Of a stretch of DNA of 64,000 bases, positions 34,127 to 43,405 are shown piece after piece (positions within the stretch are counted from its first letter, which is position 1; each line of letters begins with the position of its first letter). The notes below the pieces were generated by a model. It ran no database searches. It saw only the letters and a program-made list of their open reading frames with translations, and was not told the origin of the DNA. The position numbers were made by a program, and so were the translations under genes. Origin of the DNA: Sweltsa coloradensis (Eukaryota > Arthropoda > Insecta > Plecoptera > Chloroperlidae); the NCBI GenBank assembly GCA_024449915.1, contig JAMZAV010000636.1, positions 248,001 through 312,000 on the forward strand, given 5' to 3'.

Positions 34127-34785
34127 CTTTTGAGGCTTGGGTGCCGATACTCAGCGTCCAGAGTAGGCCTACAGTACACTACTTTCGTACTTTTTGGTCA
34201 ACATGAACGGAAATTAACATAGGCCTATTCTTGTTCTGTTTTCACCCACAGACAGATAATTTAATACCTTTATCCATTTGAGTAAGACTTTTCCACAAGA
34301 GTCCTGAAAGCCAACAAAAAATGATAATTTTAATTTTTTAATTGATATTTTAAAATTTTGTGTGGCCATAGGAAGCCAAAATTTGTAAAACAAGCAATGT
34401 GCGAGGATTGGTAGGCCTACATATTTCTGAGAAGCACAACAAAATCTTGATCGATCAAACAATGTAGACTAGACATAGTTTGAGAAGTATGAAGGCATAT
34501 TTTTGGCTAGATTGATTTCCACGCATTCCCACGCTAATTTGATTGAGATTTCAAACTTTATCCATTTGTACACAATGCTGTTAAAATTGCTACTAGTGTA
34601 AGGTTAAAATATAACTTATAGATAATGTATACTATTGTATAATGAAGGTTCCCTGGAAATTTTATTTCAATCAAAGTAGCCATGTACTAGTAGGTAGAGA
34701 GCAGAGATTTGAGATTGATTATGTTTGTAAAATTTAAAATAAAAATAGGAAGTGTGATTTTATTTAAAATAACTTCAGGATTACA

Positions 34786-34935
34786 TGAAAAAATGAGGCA
34801 GTTCTAAATTGCGAGATTTTTTAAGTTCTCTGTACATTTCGACAAGAGCAGAGTAACTGTTTGGCTGTACAGAGTGAACACATAGTTAAACATACATCAA
34901 AGGCTTTTTTTCTAGTGTAGTCAATTGATTCTGCT
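34786..34935 (-). mobile_element. Ancient Helentron-family relic (core only)
   Basis: 'gaggcagttctaaattgcga', 'acagagtgaacacatagtta' and 'ttttttctagtgtag' align in order with the core of families A and B (gcagttctaagttcagagat, aacaaacac, ttctccagtgtag), but with many differences. No termini survive. Confidence 0.45.
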
Positions 34936-35918
34936 TACTTGTTCTACTAATCCCACAACTTGCTTGAGGTAGGCAAACGTCAAAACGAAAAATGCAAGAG
35001 TTATAACAATTTTAATCTTAGACAAATTGAGATACCTAAATGACTTTGAGATATGTCATGGCACTGTAGCCTATATTATAATGTGTAGGCCTATTTTGTA
35101 CAATCTTATCCTTAGGCCTATAACCTGTCCTTACAATTGCAAACAAAATTTACATTTTCAAGTCAAAGTTTGTACATTCCAAAAGCATTGTTTCAAAAGT
35201 ACTAGTAATTAGAAATTAGAATGCATTCATTTTACAACTGTTTCTTCCCAAAGTATTGTAATAGGGCCCTCCACACAGTAGGCCTATTCCAAGTGGGTTG
35301 CACCAGGCATGCCCCATTCAACCTCTCTTCTTCTTTTTACTATATTCATTTGTGCAGAAGATGCTTGTTGAACTTGTGCCTTATCTTCATTATCTTGTGA
35401 GTTGTGAAAATTGTAACTAGCATAAAGAACAATATTGTGCTTGATGTAGCCGTGCTACCCCTCGGGTAGGCCTATTTATATTTTAAGGGGAAAAACCATC
35501 ACCCCACAACTGAGTCTGCGTACAAGGACAGAGTGAATACCTCCACATGAAGCAGGTTGCATGCACATATCCCTGTCTCTAGCTAGACACAGAGGATCCT
35601 GTGGGGAAGTGGCATTAATGTCCTAGAACCCAAAGCTTGAGAAACTGCATTTACATGGATAGGAAAAACGTGTAAAGAATGTGCTATAGTTGTGATGAAG
35701 AGGGGCGAAAAGGGGATGAGGAGACCAAAGCTGTTCATACGCTTTGGGAGCTCCAACTGAGGAGAGAGTAGCAACACTAAATCCGTGATTGGGCTCTATT
35801 TTTAAACACATTTTATAACAGAAGAGTAGGCCTAATAGGCGGAGGCCTATGTTTAATATGCAGGATTCGCATTAACCTTGAAAGGTGACACACAACAGAT
35901 CACTGGCTTACTTTTAGC

Positions 35919-36698
35919 TTAATACATTATATTTGAGGCCAATTTACCAAATAAATATTTCCAAGAAGGCGGTTGAATCCATTTCATCTGTACACCTTCT
36001 TGGCCCTTATTGACAACAATCCACTGGTTGAGATACTCCGCCAAGTCCTGAGCATCAGGAATGTTGTCTCCCTCTGAGCAGAATTTGACCAGCACTGCTG
36101 CCCGGATTGATTTCTCTGCACACATATCAAACAGCTTACTTGCAAAGCCACTGCCAGGAAGTATGTCTTTTTCACTGGAACTCAGTTTGTCAGTGGTGGA
36201 GGATTTCTTAATTACAGGTGTCCACTTCAGTGTTTTCACTAAATCTGCATTTTCAGTCATCAAATTTTTAGTAAAAGCATATCGTAACTTTTTACCTTCA
36301 ATCAAATCTTGATTCCCCATGGTATAAGAACTCCCAGTAAGCACAATTATTTGCATTATATTGTTGCTTTTCACCCAATCCAGAAGCATATCCAGGAAGT
36401 CTTGAACCATTGTCTTTAAAATTGGGGACCGTATCTGAAGAAACAACAGCTTACGTTTCTTATCAATATATGCTTCGGAGCTTGTAGTAAGTAATTGGGA
36501 TGAACCATCGAAAGGATTACCACCTACGATTGGCATGATAGCAGGATGCCACAAATGCCCTACCTTCTTACAGTCCAAAGTAGAAATATACAAGTCCACA
36601 CTCAATTGACCAACATTTCCAACTGAGATAGATGGCAAGATAAATGTATATCCGTTCAGTGAAGTTGGCATTTCTGCATCAGGTATTAGGTGCAACAT
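35919..36698 (-). CDS. PSMG2: Proteasome assembly chaperone 2
   Basis: PSMG2 pairs with PSMG1 to scaffold the alpha ring of the 20S proteasome. The 259-residue product has the family signatures: GYTFILPSISVGNVGQL near residue 15, SVDLYISTLDCKKVGHL, IVGGNPF, LLDWVKSNN with IIVLTGSS, FCSEGDNIPDAQDLAEYLNQW, and the C-terminal PPSWKYLFG. Human PSMG2 is about 264 residues. I prefer the Met at 36698 (MLHLIPDAEM) because it aligns with the family N-terminus. The same frame is open to 36802, where an AG acceptor (tttcattttag) precedes it, so the upstream part may be a 5' UTR exon. The whole coding region is one exon here, whereas vertebrate genes have several introns. It is intact, so probably functional. 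Confidence 0.9.
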   Translation of the reverse strand: MLHLIPDAEMPTSLNGYTFILPSISVGNVGQLSVDLYISTLDCKKVGHLWHPAIMPIVGGNPFDGSSQLLTTSSEAYIDKKRKLLFLQIRSPILKTMVQDFLDMLLDWVKSNNIMQIIVLTGSSYTMGNQDLIEGKKLRYAFTKNLMTENADLVKTLKWTPVIKKSSTTDKLSSSEKDILPGSGFASKLFDMCAEKSIRAAVLVKFCSEGDNIPDAQDLAEYLNQWIVVNKGQEGVQMKWIQPPSWKYLFGKLASNIMY

Positions 36699-36939
36699 GT
36701 TCGAAGCGAGCGTATCCTGAATGGGCCAACAAAAATCTTCAATGGGTCCTAAAGTGTAGGCATACGATACTCTTGAACCAGACTTCAGCACAGCATCCAA
36801 ATCTAAAATGAAACATAAATAACTATAAGGTAAACATTAAATCTAGTACTGGTACCGGTAGGCTACTAGTAGGTAGCCGGTATATATATTGGTATTTATG
36901 TAGGCCTATTAGCCTAGATTTACCATGACATGTAATTAG

Positions 36940-37080
36940 GGCTGCGCCAGTACTCGATTTTTTTTCGAGCTTCAGTTTTGAGCTCGCGCCGAGCCGAGCT
37001 TGATTTTAGGCTCGATTTATTCGAGCCGAGCCGAGCTTGGCTTTATGCTCAATTTATTCGAGCCGAGCCTACAAAAACAC
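36940..37080. repeat. GAGCCGAGC low-complexity repeat, left block
   Basis: Repeats of CGAGCCGAGC with TTTATT. A similar block in inverted sense lies at 37760-37850 (agctcagctcggctcggctc), with GGGCTGCGCCAG-like / GCACAGCCCT ends. The two blocks form the ends of a foldback segment of about 900 bp upstream of PSMG2. Confidence 0.45.
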
Positions 37081-37099
37081 ACAGTACACGCGCTCATTT

Positions 37100-37620
37100 T
37101 CATCAACACTCAACAGACAGTCTTGTCAACAAAGACTTTCGCGGAAGAATGCGGCAGCTTGAACCAGGGCCAGCGATCAACGGTCGACGCAGTAGAATGC
37201 GATAGGCCTAGGCCTAGAATGCAAACGTGTCTCTCTCATGAGGGAAAACCTATCACACTATCGCCCGCGCTGAAGCTTTCATCGCAAAATAAGCCTAGGA
37301 AAGAAAGGAGATAGGCCTAAGCCAAGGAATAACAATCCAATGCGTCGTGATCATAGAAACATGATCACATCGCAATAATTCTTCTTCGTCAGCTGCGAGT
37401 TGAGTTGGTTGCCGGTTGGATCGACCGAACGCGCACGCAGTTCGCGCAGGTGTCACGTGTTGGCTTACAACGCGCTCTGTTGTCAACTCGAGTTACTCTT
37501 TAGCAGAGTCGACAAAGAAGTTTCCCCGGGTCTTCTTTATCGACTCTGCAGGCAACGGGCAGGCTCCGCGGGAAAGATCGCATCGACGTAGCGCGTAAAA
37601 TAATAAACCCGTGAATTAGC
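37100..37620. promoter_or_regulatory. CpG-rich block upstream of PSMG2
   Basis: GC content and CpG density rise (cgcgcacgcagttcgcgcag, ctccgcgggaaag, cgtagcgcg) about 0.4-0.9 kb upstream of the PSMG2 coding exon. It may be the PSMG2 5' exon and promoter, or the interior of the foldback element bounded by the GAGCCGAGC blocks. The open frames here match nothing I know. Confidence 0.3.
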
Positions 37621-39554
37621 CTAAAAACGGTCGCGAAAAATACCCTGATCTTATAATCGGCTCGGGGTAATTTCTAGAACCGGGTACCCGATGACATCCC
37701 TAGAAAATGTGTAGACTAACCATTTTTTTTTTTTTTTTTTTTTTAATTTTTTTTTTTAAAAAGCTCAGCTCGGCTCGGCTCGAAAATCAAGCTTTTTTTT
37801 TAATACTCGGCTTGGCTTGACTTAAAAATTCTAGGCTCGCACAGCCCTACATGTAATACACTCTTTTCATGGTCTATCTACATGAAAAGAGTGCCAACAT
37901 TACGAAAATAAAATCAATAAAAAATAGGTCTCAGAGCTGGCTTAAGGGTAGGCCTATTTACTAGTGGCCACGGCAGGGGCGGCTCGTGTATAGGTGCACA
38001 GGTGCATGCGCATCTCCAAATATCTGCACAAACTAAATTCCAAATTTAAGGTTTTAAGACAATCGTAATATTCCCAATAAGTCGTTGGATTGTTTGTAAG
38101 GATATTTTGGCCGGCCCAGAGCAAGGCATATTCTGCAGGAGTCATTCTGCAGTAAGTGCTGTGACTGTGGGTGCGATCTCCGAATGTGCACACAGTTTTA
38201 CTTCGTTTTCTTCGGTCGGCCCGGCAAAATCAGCCTCAGGTCATCTTCTGTATTTACAATGTCTGATATAGCTCGGGCAGTCGCACGTGCGAATGGGTCG
38301 AAACCTGTTACTCCCATTCAAACGCCTTGGTTTTTTGCTCCCCGCTACCAGCCCCCCACCCCCTCAGTCCGTCCGGTCAGTAGCCAGTGAAAGTTGTTGG
38401 CGATGGGGTTGGTGAAGTGTTTTCAAGTGAGCGAATAGTGTTATAATTATCATCGTGCCGTGAAATTATAATGACTTCGGTAATAAGCGATCTAAAAATA
38501 ATGGACTTTATTTTTAAAATAAAGATACGATGTGATGTTCGAGGTGCGTGTCGGATGAGATGAAGGGGCCTTATTCGGTTATGTGATATTTCATTCAAGC
38601 ATATATAAAATTAAATATTTGGAAGGTTTTCCTCAATTAACAATTACACATAGCATAGGGGAATTTTTCCCGACTTATAAATTCGAGAAAAATACTCATA
38701 AAGTCGTTTTCCGGGTACCTACTTCAGAGATTAGTATCTGTTTTTTTTTTGTTTATTTGGATTAAGGCTATTCCAGAGCACTCTTACCGATATTTTGAAA
38801 GTCAACGGAAAATGGCTAAAAGTTGGTTGGATGAAAGATGAACTTAAATAAAAAAGGAAAAAAAATAACTTTTTTTATGGACGGGACAAAAGCTCCATTT
38901 TGGCCAAAATATGCAAATTTTGGGTCATTACGCAAATGAATGTTTTAGATGCAATATTTAATTTTTAGCTATGATTTTTTTTACGCTGAGGCTATTCGAC
39001 CGTAGCTACGGGAAAATTACGTTTCTCAATTCGTCCGTAGCATGAACGAACATCGGCGGAAATCACCGAAGGTACTCGAACTGTGGATACGGAAAAATTA
39101 GGCCTGCTAATTTAACCGTAGGAACGGGAAGTAAATTACGTTAATTCAATAATAACCACTCTGAAAATATACGAATTATGTTATAATTAATAAAGATTGA
39201 ACACAAACACTACCATTTCACTGTTGCCGGCGCGCCATGTTTATTATGACATTACTTAGTAGGCCTACCAACCTTTTCAATAAAATACTCTACTTACCAA
39301 ACCTTTAACGTTGCTATTTTAAATCTTAACTCGTTTTTTTAATAAAATACTCTACTTACCAAACCTTTAACGTTGCTATTTTAAATCTTAACTCGTTTTT
39401 AACGGAAAGGATTTCGGGTGCGCTCTTATCGATTGTATCCTAGAACTAGCGCGGCGCAGCACTTTTTAAACGCTTTTATCATCTAGAATTGTGTTTGCGA
39501 CGGGTGAAATCAGTGAAACTGAAATCATTAGCAGAAAAAACATGGACCCAAATA

Positions 39555-40901
39555 GGGGAGATTGGGGTAATAAGGAATTGGGGTAATTGGGAACAAGCCC
39601 TATAATTAAGAAATTTGAAGATGTAAATTTTTATGAAAAATTGTTTGGTAAGGAACATACCTTCTTCTTTGATAATGTAATCAATTCTACTGAAAACAAT
39701 AACTTTTGATTGGTGTTTTTAGGACTCTTGTAAGGTACTGCAAAAAAAGTGTAAAATGTTTCTAACAATGTTTTAAAAATCAAATTTTCCTTTCTTATAA
39801 GAATTAATTGTAGTAAAGACTGTATGCTTATTTTACTGCTTACATATGAGAGTGCCTTATTTTGATTTTTGTAATTTTTTATCTCTTTCCTCTCCTAAAA
39901 GTAGGGGGTAATTCCTATTTGCCCCAAAAATTAATTTTGGGGTAAAAGGGAAAATAGGAATGAGTCATATAGTGTAATGCTATATCATAGGGGTAAATGG
40001 GAACAAACATGTCTCGTCATGCAGGTAGGGTAGGTAATAAGAATCCACAATCATCAACCACTGGAAATTGAAGTAAAATTCCTAGAGCGTAGAGGTAATA
40101 TCTTTGCTTGGCCCTTGAGGGATGACTTTGACATCATTCAAGAGGCAAATCTTTTCCTAGGCCCAATTAAGCTCATTGGGGTCACTAAATTTAATTTAGA
40201 ACCAGATCCAAAAATAATTCAATCATTTTGGGAAAAGTTTAAATACAACAAGTAGGCCCTGATGAAAATCTGGGTTAATAAATTAAATGTGAGGGAAGTG
40301 TTCCTTATTGCCCCCACTTAAAAAGTGTATATTTTTCCTATTAAACAGTAATTCATGCATAACAATTTCTATATTTGTAATTTTTCATGATACAAATACT
40401 TTTTTTAATATTAACATCATGCTATGAGAAGCTTTGTGTAGTTTTAAGACAAAAATTACAGTTTAAAAAAAACTGCAATGTCATGTTTCTAGCTATTAAA
40501 AAAATACTACAATTTGCATCTGTTCTAACTTTGTCAATAAGCAAGATATCAAGATGAATTCTTTTGCTACTTAATTATACTACAAATACCTATGTTCCTA
40601 TTTGCCCCATGTATTTTTAATGCACCTACCTTGCTTCTTATAATGCTTGTTCCTTATTGCCCCAACATTTTGGGGCAATAAGGAACAAGCATTATAAGAA
40701 GGAACAATATGCGCGTGTAGAAAAAAAATCATTGCATCTAAAATAACACATGAATGCAAAATATTTTATTTTATTAAGAAAGTCAATGTTTCAATGTATC
40801 TGATACCACTAAAACATTTATAACATGTTTTTCTAGTTATATGTAAATTGAGATCAGAGGTCAACTTACACAAATTTGTTCCTAATTACCCCAATCTCCC
40901 C
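39555..40901. mobile_element. TA-flanked element with GGGG...CCCC ends, pogo-like (fourth level)
   Basis: Terminal inverted repeats GGGGAGATTGGGGTAAT and ATTACCCCAATCTCCCC, with TA on each side (39553-39554, 40902-40903). An internal palindrome lies at 40640-40700. It contains a coding relic at 40073-40255 that looks like a transposase C-terminus. TA duplication fits the Tc1/mariner/pogo superfamily. Confidence 0.65.
40073..40255 (+). pseudogene. Transposase C-terminal relic (pogo/Tigger-like?)
   Basis: An open stretch of about 60 codons reads VKFLERRGNIFAWPLRDD, then FLGPIKLIGVTKFNLEPD, and ends WEKFKYNK-stop. The pattern VKFLE+xGNxFxWPxxDD resembles the short C-terminal module of pogo/Tigger-type DDE transposases, as I remember them. 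There is no ATG and no catalytic domain, so it is a remnant. Confidence 0.35.
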
Positions 40902-40916
40902 TAGAATGGTAAAAAA

Positions 40917-40990
40917 AACGACCAAACGAAAATTTGAACCGCCGACCTCTCGCATAGAATTCGGACGCGCTACCACTCTGCCACAATGCA
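40917..40990 (-). repeat. tRNA-like SINE head (minus strand)
   Basis: The minus strand reads GTGGCAGAGTGGTAGCGCGTC (A-box region) and GGCGGTTCAAATTTTCG (B-box region). It resembles a tRNA body, but the acceptor arms do not pair. Confidence 0.4.
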
Positions 40991-41732
40991 CTGTGATATT
41001 TTCAAGCTATTGGCCTAGTTAGGTAATATCCCGCGGACGATTCGGATACCTTCGATTATTTCCGCTGATCTTCGTTCATGCTACGGACGAATTGAGAATC
41101 GTAATTTTCCCGTAGCTACGGTTAAATAGCCACTTCCTTTTTTTTATTGCTTCAACACACCTCTGTCTCTGGACTGAATACAAGGGAAACTAATTTAATG
41201 AAATAACTTTTGATGAACGATTTTTTTCATGTTCCGGTTCAAAACTCTTTTTTGTACCATATGTGACAAAAAAATCGTAGGCCTACATCGAACATTTTTT
41301 CAGAAAATTCTTTTCCCTTATTCTCAGTCCAGAGACAAAGGTGTGTAGAAGCAATAAAAAAAAATCATAGCTAAAAATTAAATATTGCATCCAAAACATT
41401 CATTTCCGTAATGACCCAAAATTTGCATATAATGGCCAAAATAGAGCTTTTGTCCCGTCCAAAAAAAAAGTTATTTTTTTTCCCTTTTTTATTCAAGTTC
41501 ATCTTTCATCCAACCAACTTTTAGCCATTTTCCGTTGACTTTCAAAATATCGGTAAGAGTGCTCTGGAATAGCCTTAAGGACGCAAAAAAAAAAAAAAAG
41601 CGCCTCCGGCGGCTGGGGCTGCGCCCCAGACCCCTTTGTTCCCCACCGAATAGGACTGCAACTTATGTGCACCACCACAATAATAACCCACGAGCCGCCC
41701 CTGGTCCGCGGACACTAAAAATGGCGCCTATG

Positions 41733-41985
41733 CATGGGCGCCCGCAGGAATTTTGGCAGGGGGGGAGCAAAAAATTGTTGTTGTTGTTGGGCAAGCACAG
41801 GGGAAAAGGAATCTTTAAGGAAACCTTCAAAATATTTTACCTTCCAATTTTTATTTTAGTTTCAACTGATTGACATATTAATACGGTACTAAAATTTTTA
41901 TTTCATGTGCTTTGTCCAGGGGGAGGGGGGCAAGTGCCCATGAAAGCCCCACCCACTCTTCGGGGCTCATGCGCCTATTCCATGA
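41733..41985. mobile_element. G-rich TIR element fragment (GGGCGCCCGCAGG type)
   Basis: A start such as GGGCGCCCGCAGGAATTTTG, followed by a G run, and an end with 'ggctcatgcgcctattcc' recall common hAT-like non-autonomous elements. The ends do not match over more than a few bases. Confidence 0.25.
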
Positions 41986-42036
41986 CTAATTAAGGATTAT
42001 TTTCAGTCAGGATAGCATTTGCCAAAGTTGGTTATC

Positions 42037-42120
42037 AAACCAACGATCTGTCAAAGCAGAATTCATGCAATGCGCATGAGCTACCTCGTTCGGTCTATAT
42101 TTATAAACAAATTTGCAATG
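42037..42120 (-). repeat. tRNA-like SINE head (minus strand)
   Basis: The minus strand reads GAGGTAGCTCATGCGCATTG and CGTTGGTTTGATAACC, in tRNA A/B-box order. Confidence 0.35.
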
Positions 42121-42128
42121 TTTCAAAG

Positions 42129-42290
42129 TCGCGGTTGTTATTGTCTTCGTCATCGTTTGTGGTGTTGACGTCAGGGAGGTCGGCTAGGGAAGGGAGGTGG
42201 TGTCCCCGACAACGATTGCCAGAGCTCGCCTCTAGTTTCTCAGAGTAAAATACTCTCAGGCTAACTGATGCTTGAAGATTTTTGCTTTAG
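42129..42290 (-). repeat. Dispersed repeat, copy 2
   Basis: Inverted match to 60-240 (minus strand: gaaactagaggcgagctctg, ggcaatcgttgtcggggaca). Confidence 0.6.
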
Positions 42291-42960
42291 GGTAGGCCTA
42301 GTATCAAAGATTGGCACCATAACCTCAACAATATTAATAGGCCTATGCCTACTAGGGCCTAGGCTAGACTTAAACGTAGGAGTAGGCCTAGGGTTGGCCG
42401 GTACTTTTTCGGTTGGTATGGACAGCTTTTTTATGTGTACCTAGGCCTAACAAAACCTTTAACGTCGCCATTTTAAATCTAAAGTACCTACAAAACCTTT
42501 AACGTCGCTATTTTAAATCTAAAGTACCTACAAAACCTTTAACGTCGCTATTATAAATCTAAAGTTTCTACTGATCAAAAACTGTCCATACCAACCGAAA
42601 GAGTTCCGGTTGGCCTAGGGCCTAGACCTAGCCTAGGACATATTATTATCCTCTAACCCCAGCCTAGGCCCCTAGGCCTAGCTATGACTTGGAACAGCTT
42701 ATGCCTAGCCCAGGTGATGAATTACTAGGCCTACTTAGGGAATAGGCCTAGGCCTAACCTAGGCCAGAGTTTGCAAGTCATTCTGAGTCACTGCTCCTAG
42801 CCCAGATAATAGAGTACACGTAGTGTACTCTGTTATCTGTGCTCCTAGCCTAGCCCTAGGTCTAGGGGCTAATTAGGGACTAGGGATGGACTAGGGCCTA
42901 CTAGGCCTAGGCCAAGGGCCTATACCCTACGTTTACCTGGCCCACGTTCAATACAATAAT
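42282..42960. repeat. TAGGCCTA-dense cluster
   Basis: Dominated by TAGGCCTA, CCTAGG, TAGGGCC and similar short palindromic units, densest at 42340-42400 and 42590-42920. It includes a small inverted-repeat element (about 42393-42615: ttcggttggtatggacag / ctgtccataccaaccgaa) with three 45-bp units. Confidence 0.6.
42445..42570 (+). repeat. 45-bp minisatellite, three units
   Basis: Units of 'acaaaacctttaacgtcgct' plus 'attttaaatctaaagtacct', three copies. A related unit (aacctttaacgttgctattt) occurs twice at 39300-39395, in a different transposon. Confidence 0.75.
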
Positions 42961-43405
42961 GGTTTATTTTCATACCTGTATCATTGAATCCTGTATCATA
43001 CGGAAACTTGTTTGTTTCCTTCCCTCCTTTTCAACAATAGGCCTAAAAACCGTAAGTCTTCTTCTTCTTGACTCAGACCACTTCTGCGGGCTATCTTTGG
43101 TGGGCAGTGTGTTATGGCTGGCTTTATATATATTATTTTTTAGCTTCAATATTCAATTAATAAAGTAATTATAATAATGATGATTATTCATTGTACTTCA
43201 TTAATAAAACTAAAATATTTTTGAACACTTTGTTTGATCAAGTCCGGGTAGGCCTAGCTAAATCTAGAAGGCGATGCCTGCACAGCAGCTGACCAACATG
43301 GCGATAGTTTTGTTGATGTTTGAACCGGTTTGAACGTTTGTTTTCTAAAATTATTGACGTGAAGAAATTAATTAGGCAAGGCCTAGTTTAAGTGGGCCCA
43401 CTAAT

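Larger units (their letters stand above)
38991..41135. mobile_element. Foldback element with GGCTATTCGACCGTAGC ends (third level)
   Basis: The left arm (gaccgtagctacgggaaaat, cgtccgtagcatgaacgaa) is matched in inverted form by the right arm ending ccgtagctacggttaaatag. The arms are about 130 bp. The target duplication is not clear. It holds the TA-flanked element at 39555-40901, a 58-bp duplication at 39281-39400 and a tRNA-like segment at 40917-40990. Confidence 0.65.
38766..41574. mobile_element. TTAA-flanked foldback element (second level)
   Basis: Ends GGCTATTCCAGAGCACTC and GAGTGCTCTGGAATAGCC, with TTAA at 38762-38765 and 41575-41578. Outer arms (38766-38985 / 41362-41574) are inverted copies. 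A central palindrome remains at 41140-41362. It shares the terminal GGCTATTCC with the 20363 element. It is interrupted by a further element at about 38991-41135. Confidence 0.75.
37974..41703. mobile_element. hAT-like element (outermost of four nested elements)
   Basis: Terminal inverted repeats CAGGGGCGGCTCGTG and CACGAGCCGCCCCTG. The flanking octamers GGCCACGG (37966-37973) and GTCCGCGG (41704-41711) agree at 6 of 8 positions, consistent with an aged 8-bp hAT target duplication. Most of its 3.7 kb is the insertion at 38766-41574. I found no intact transposase. Confidence 0.65.
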
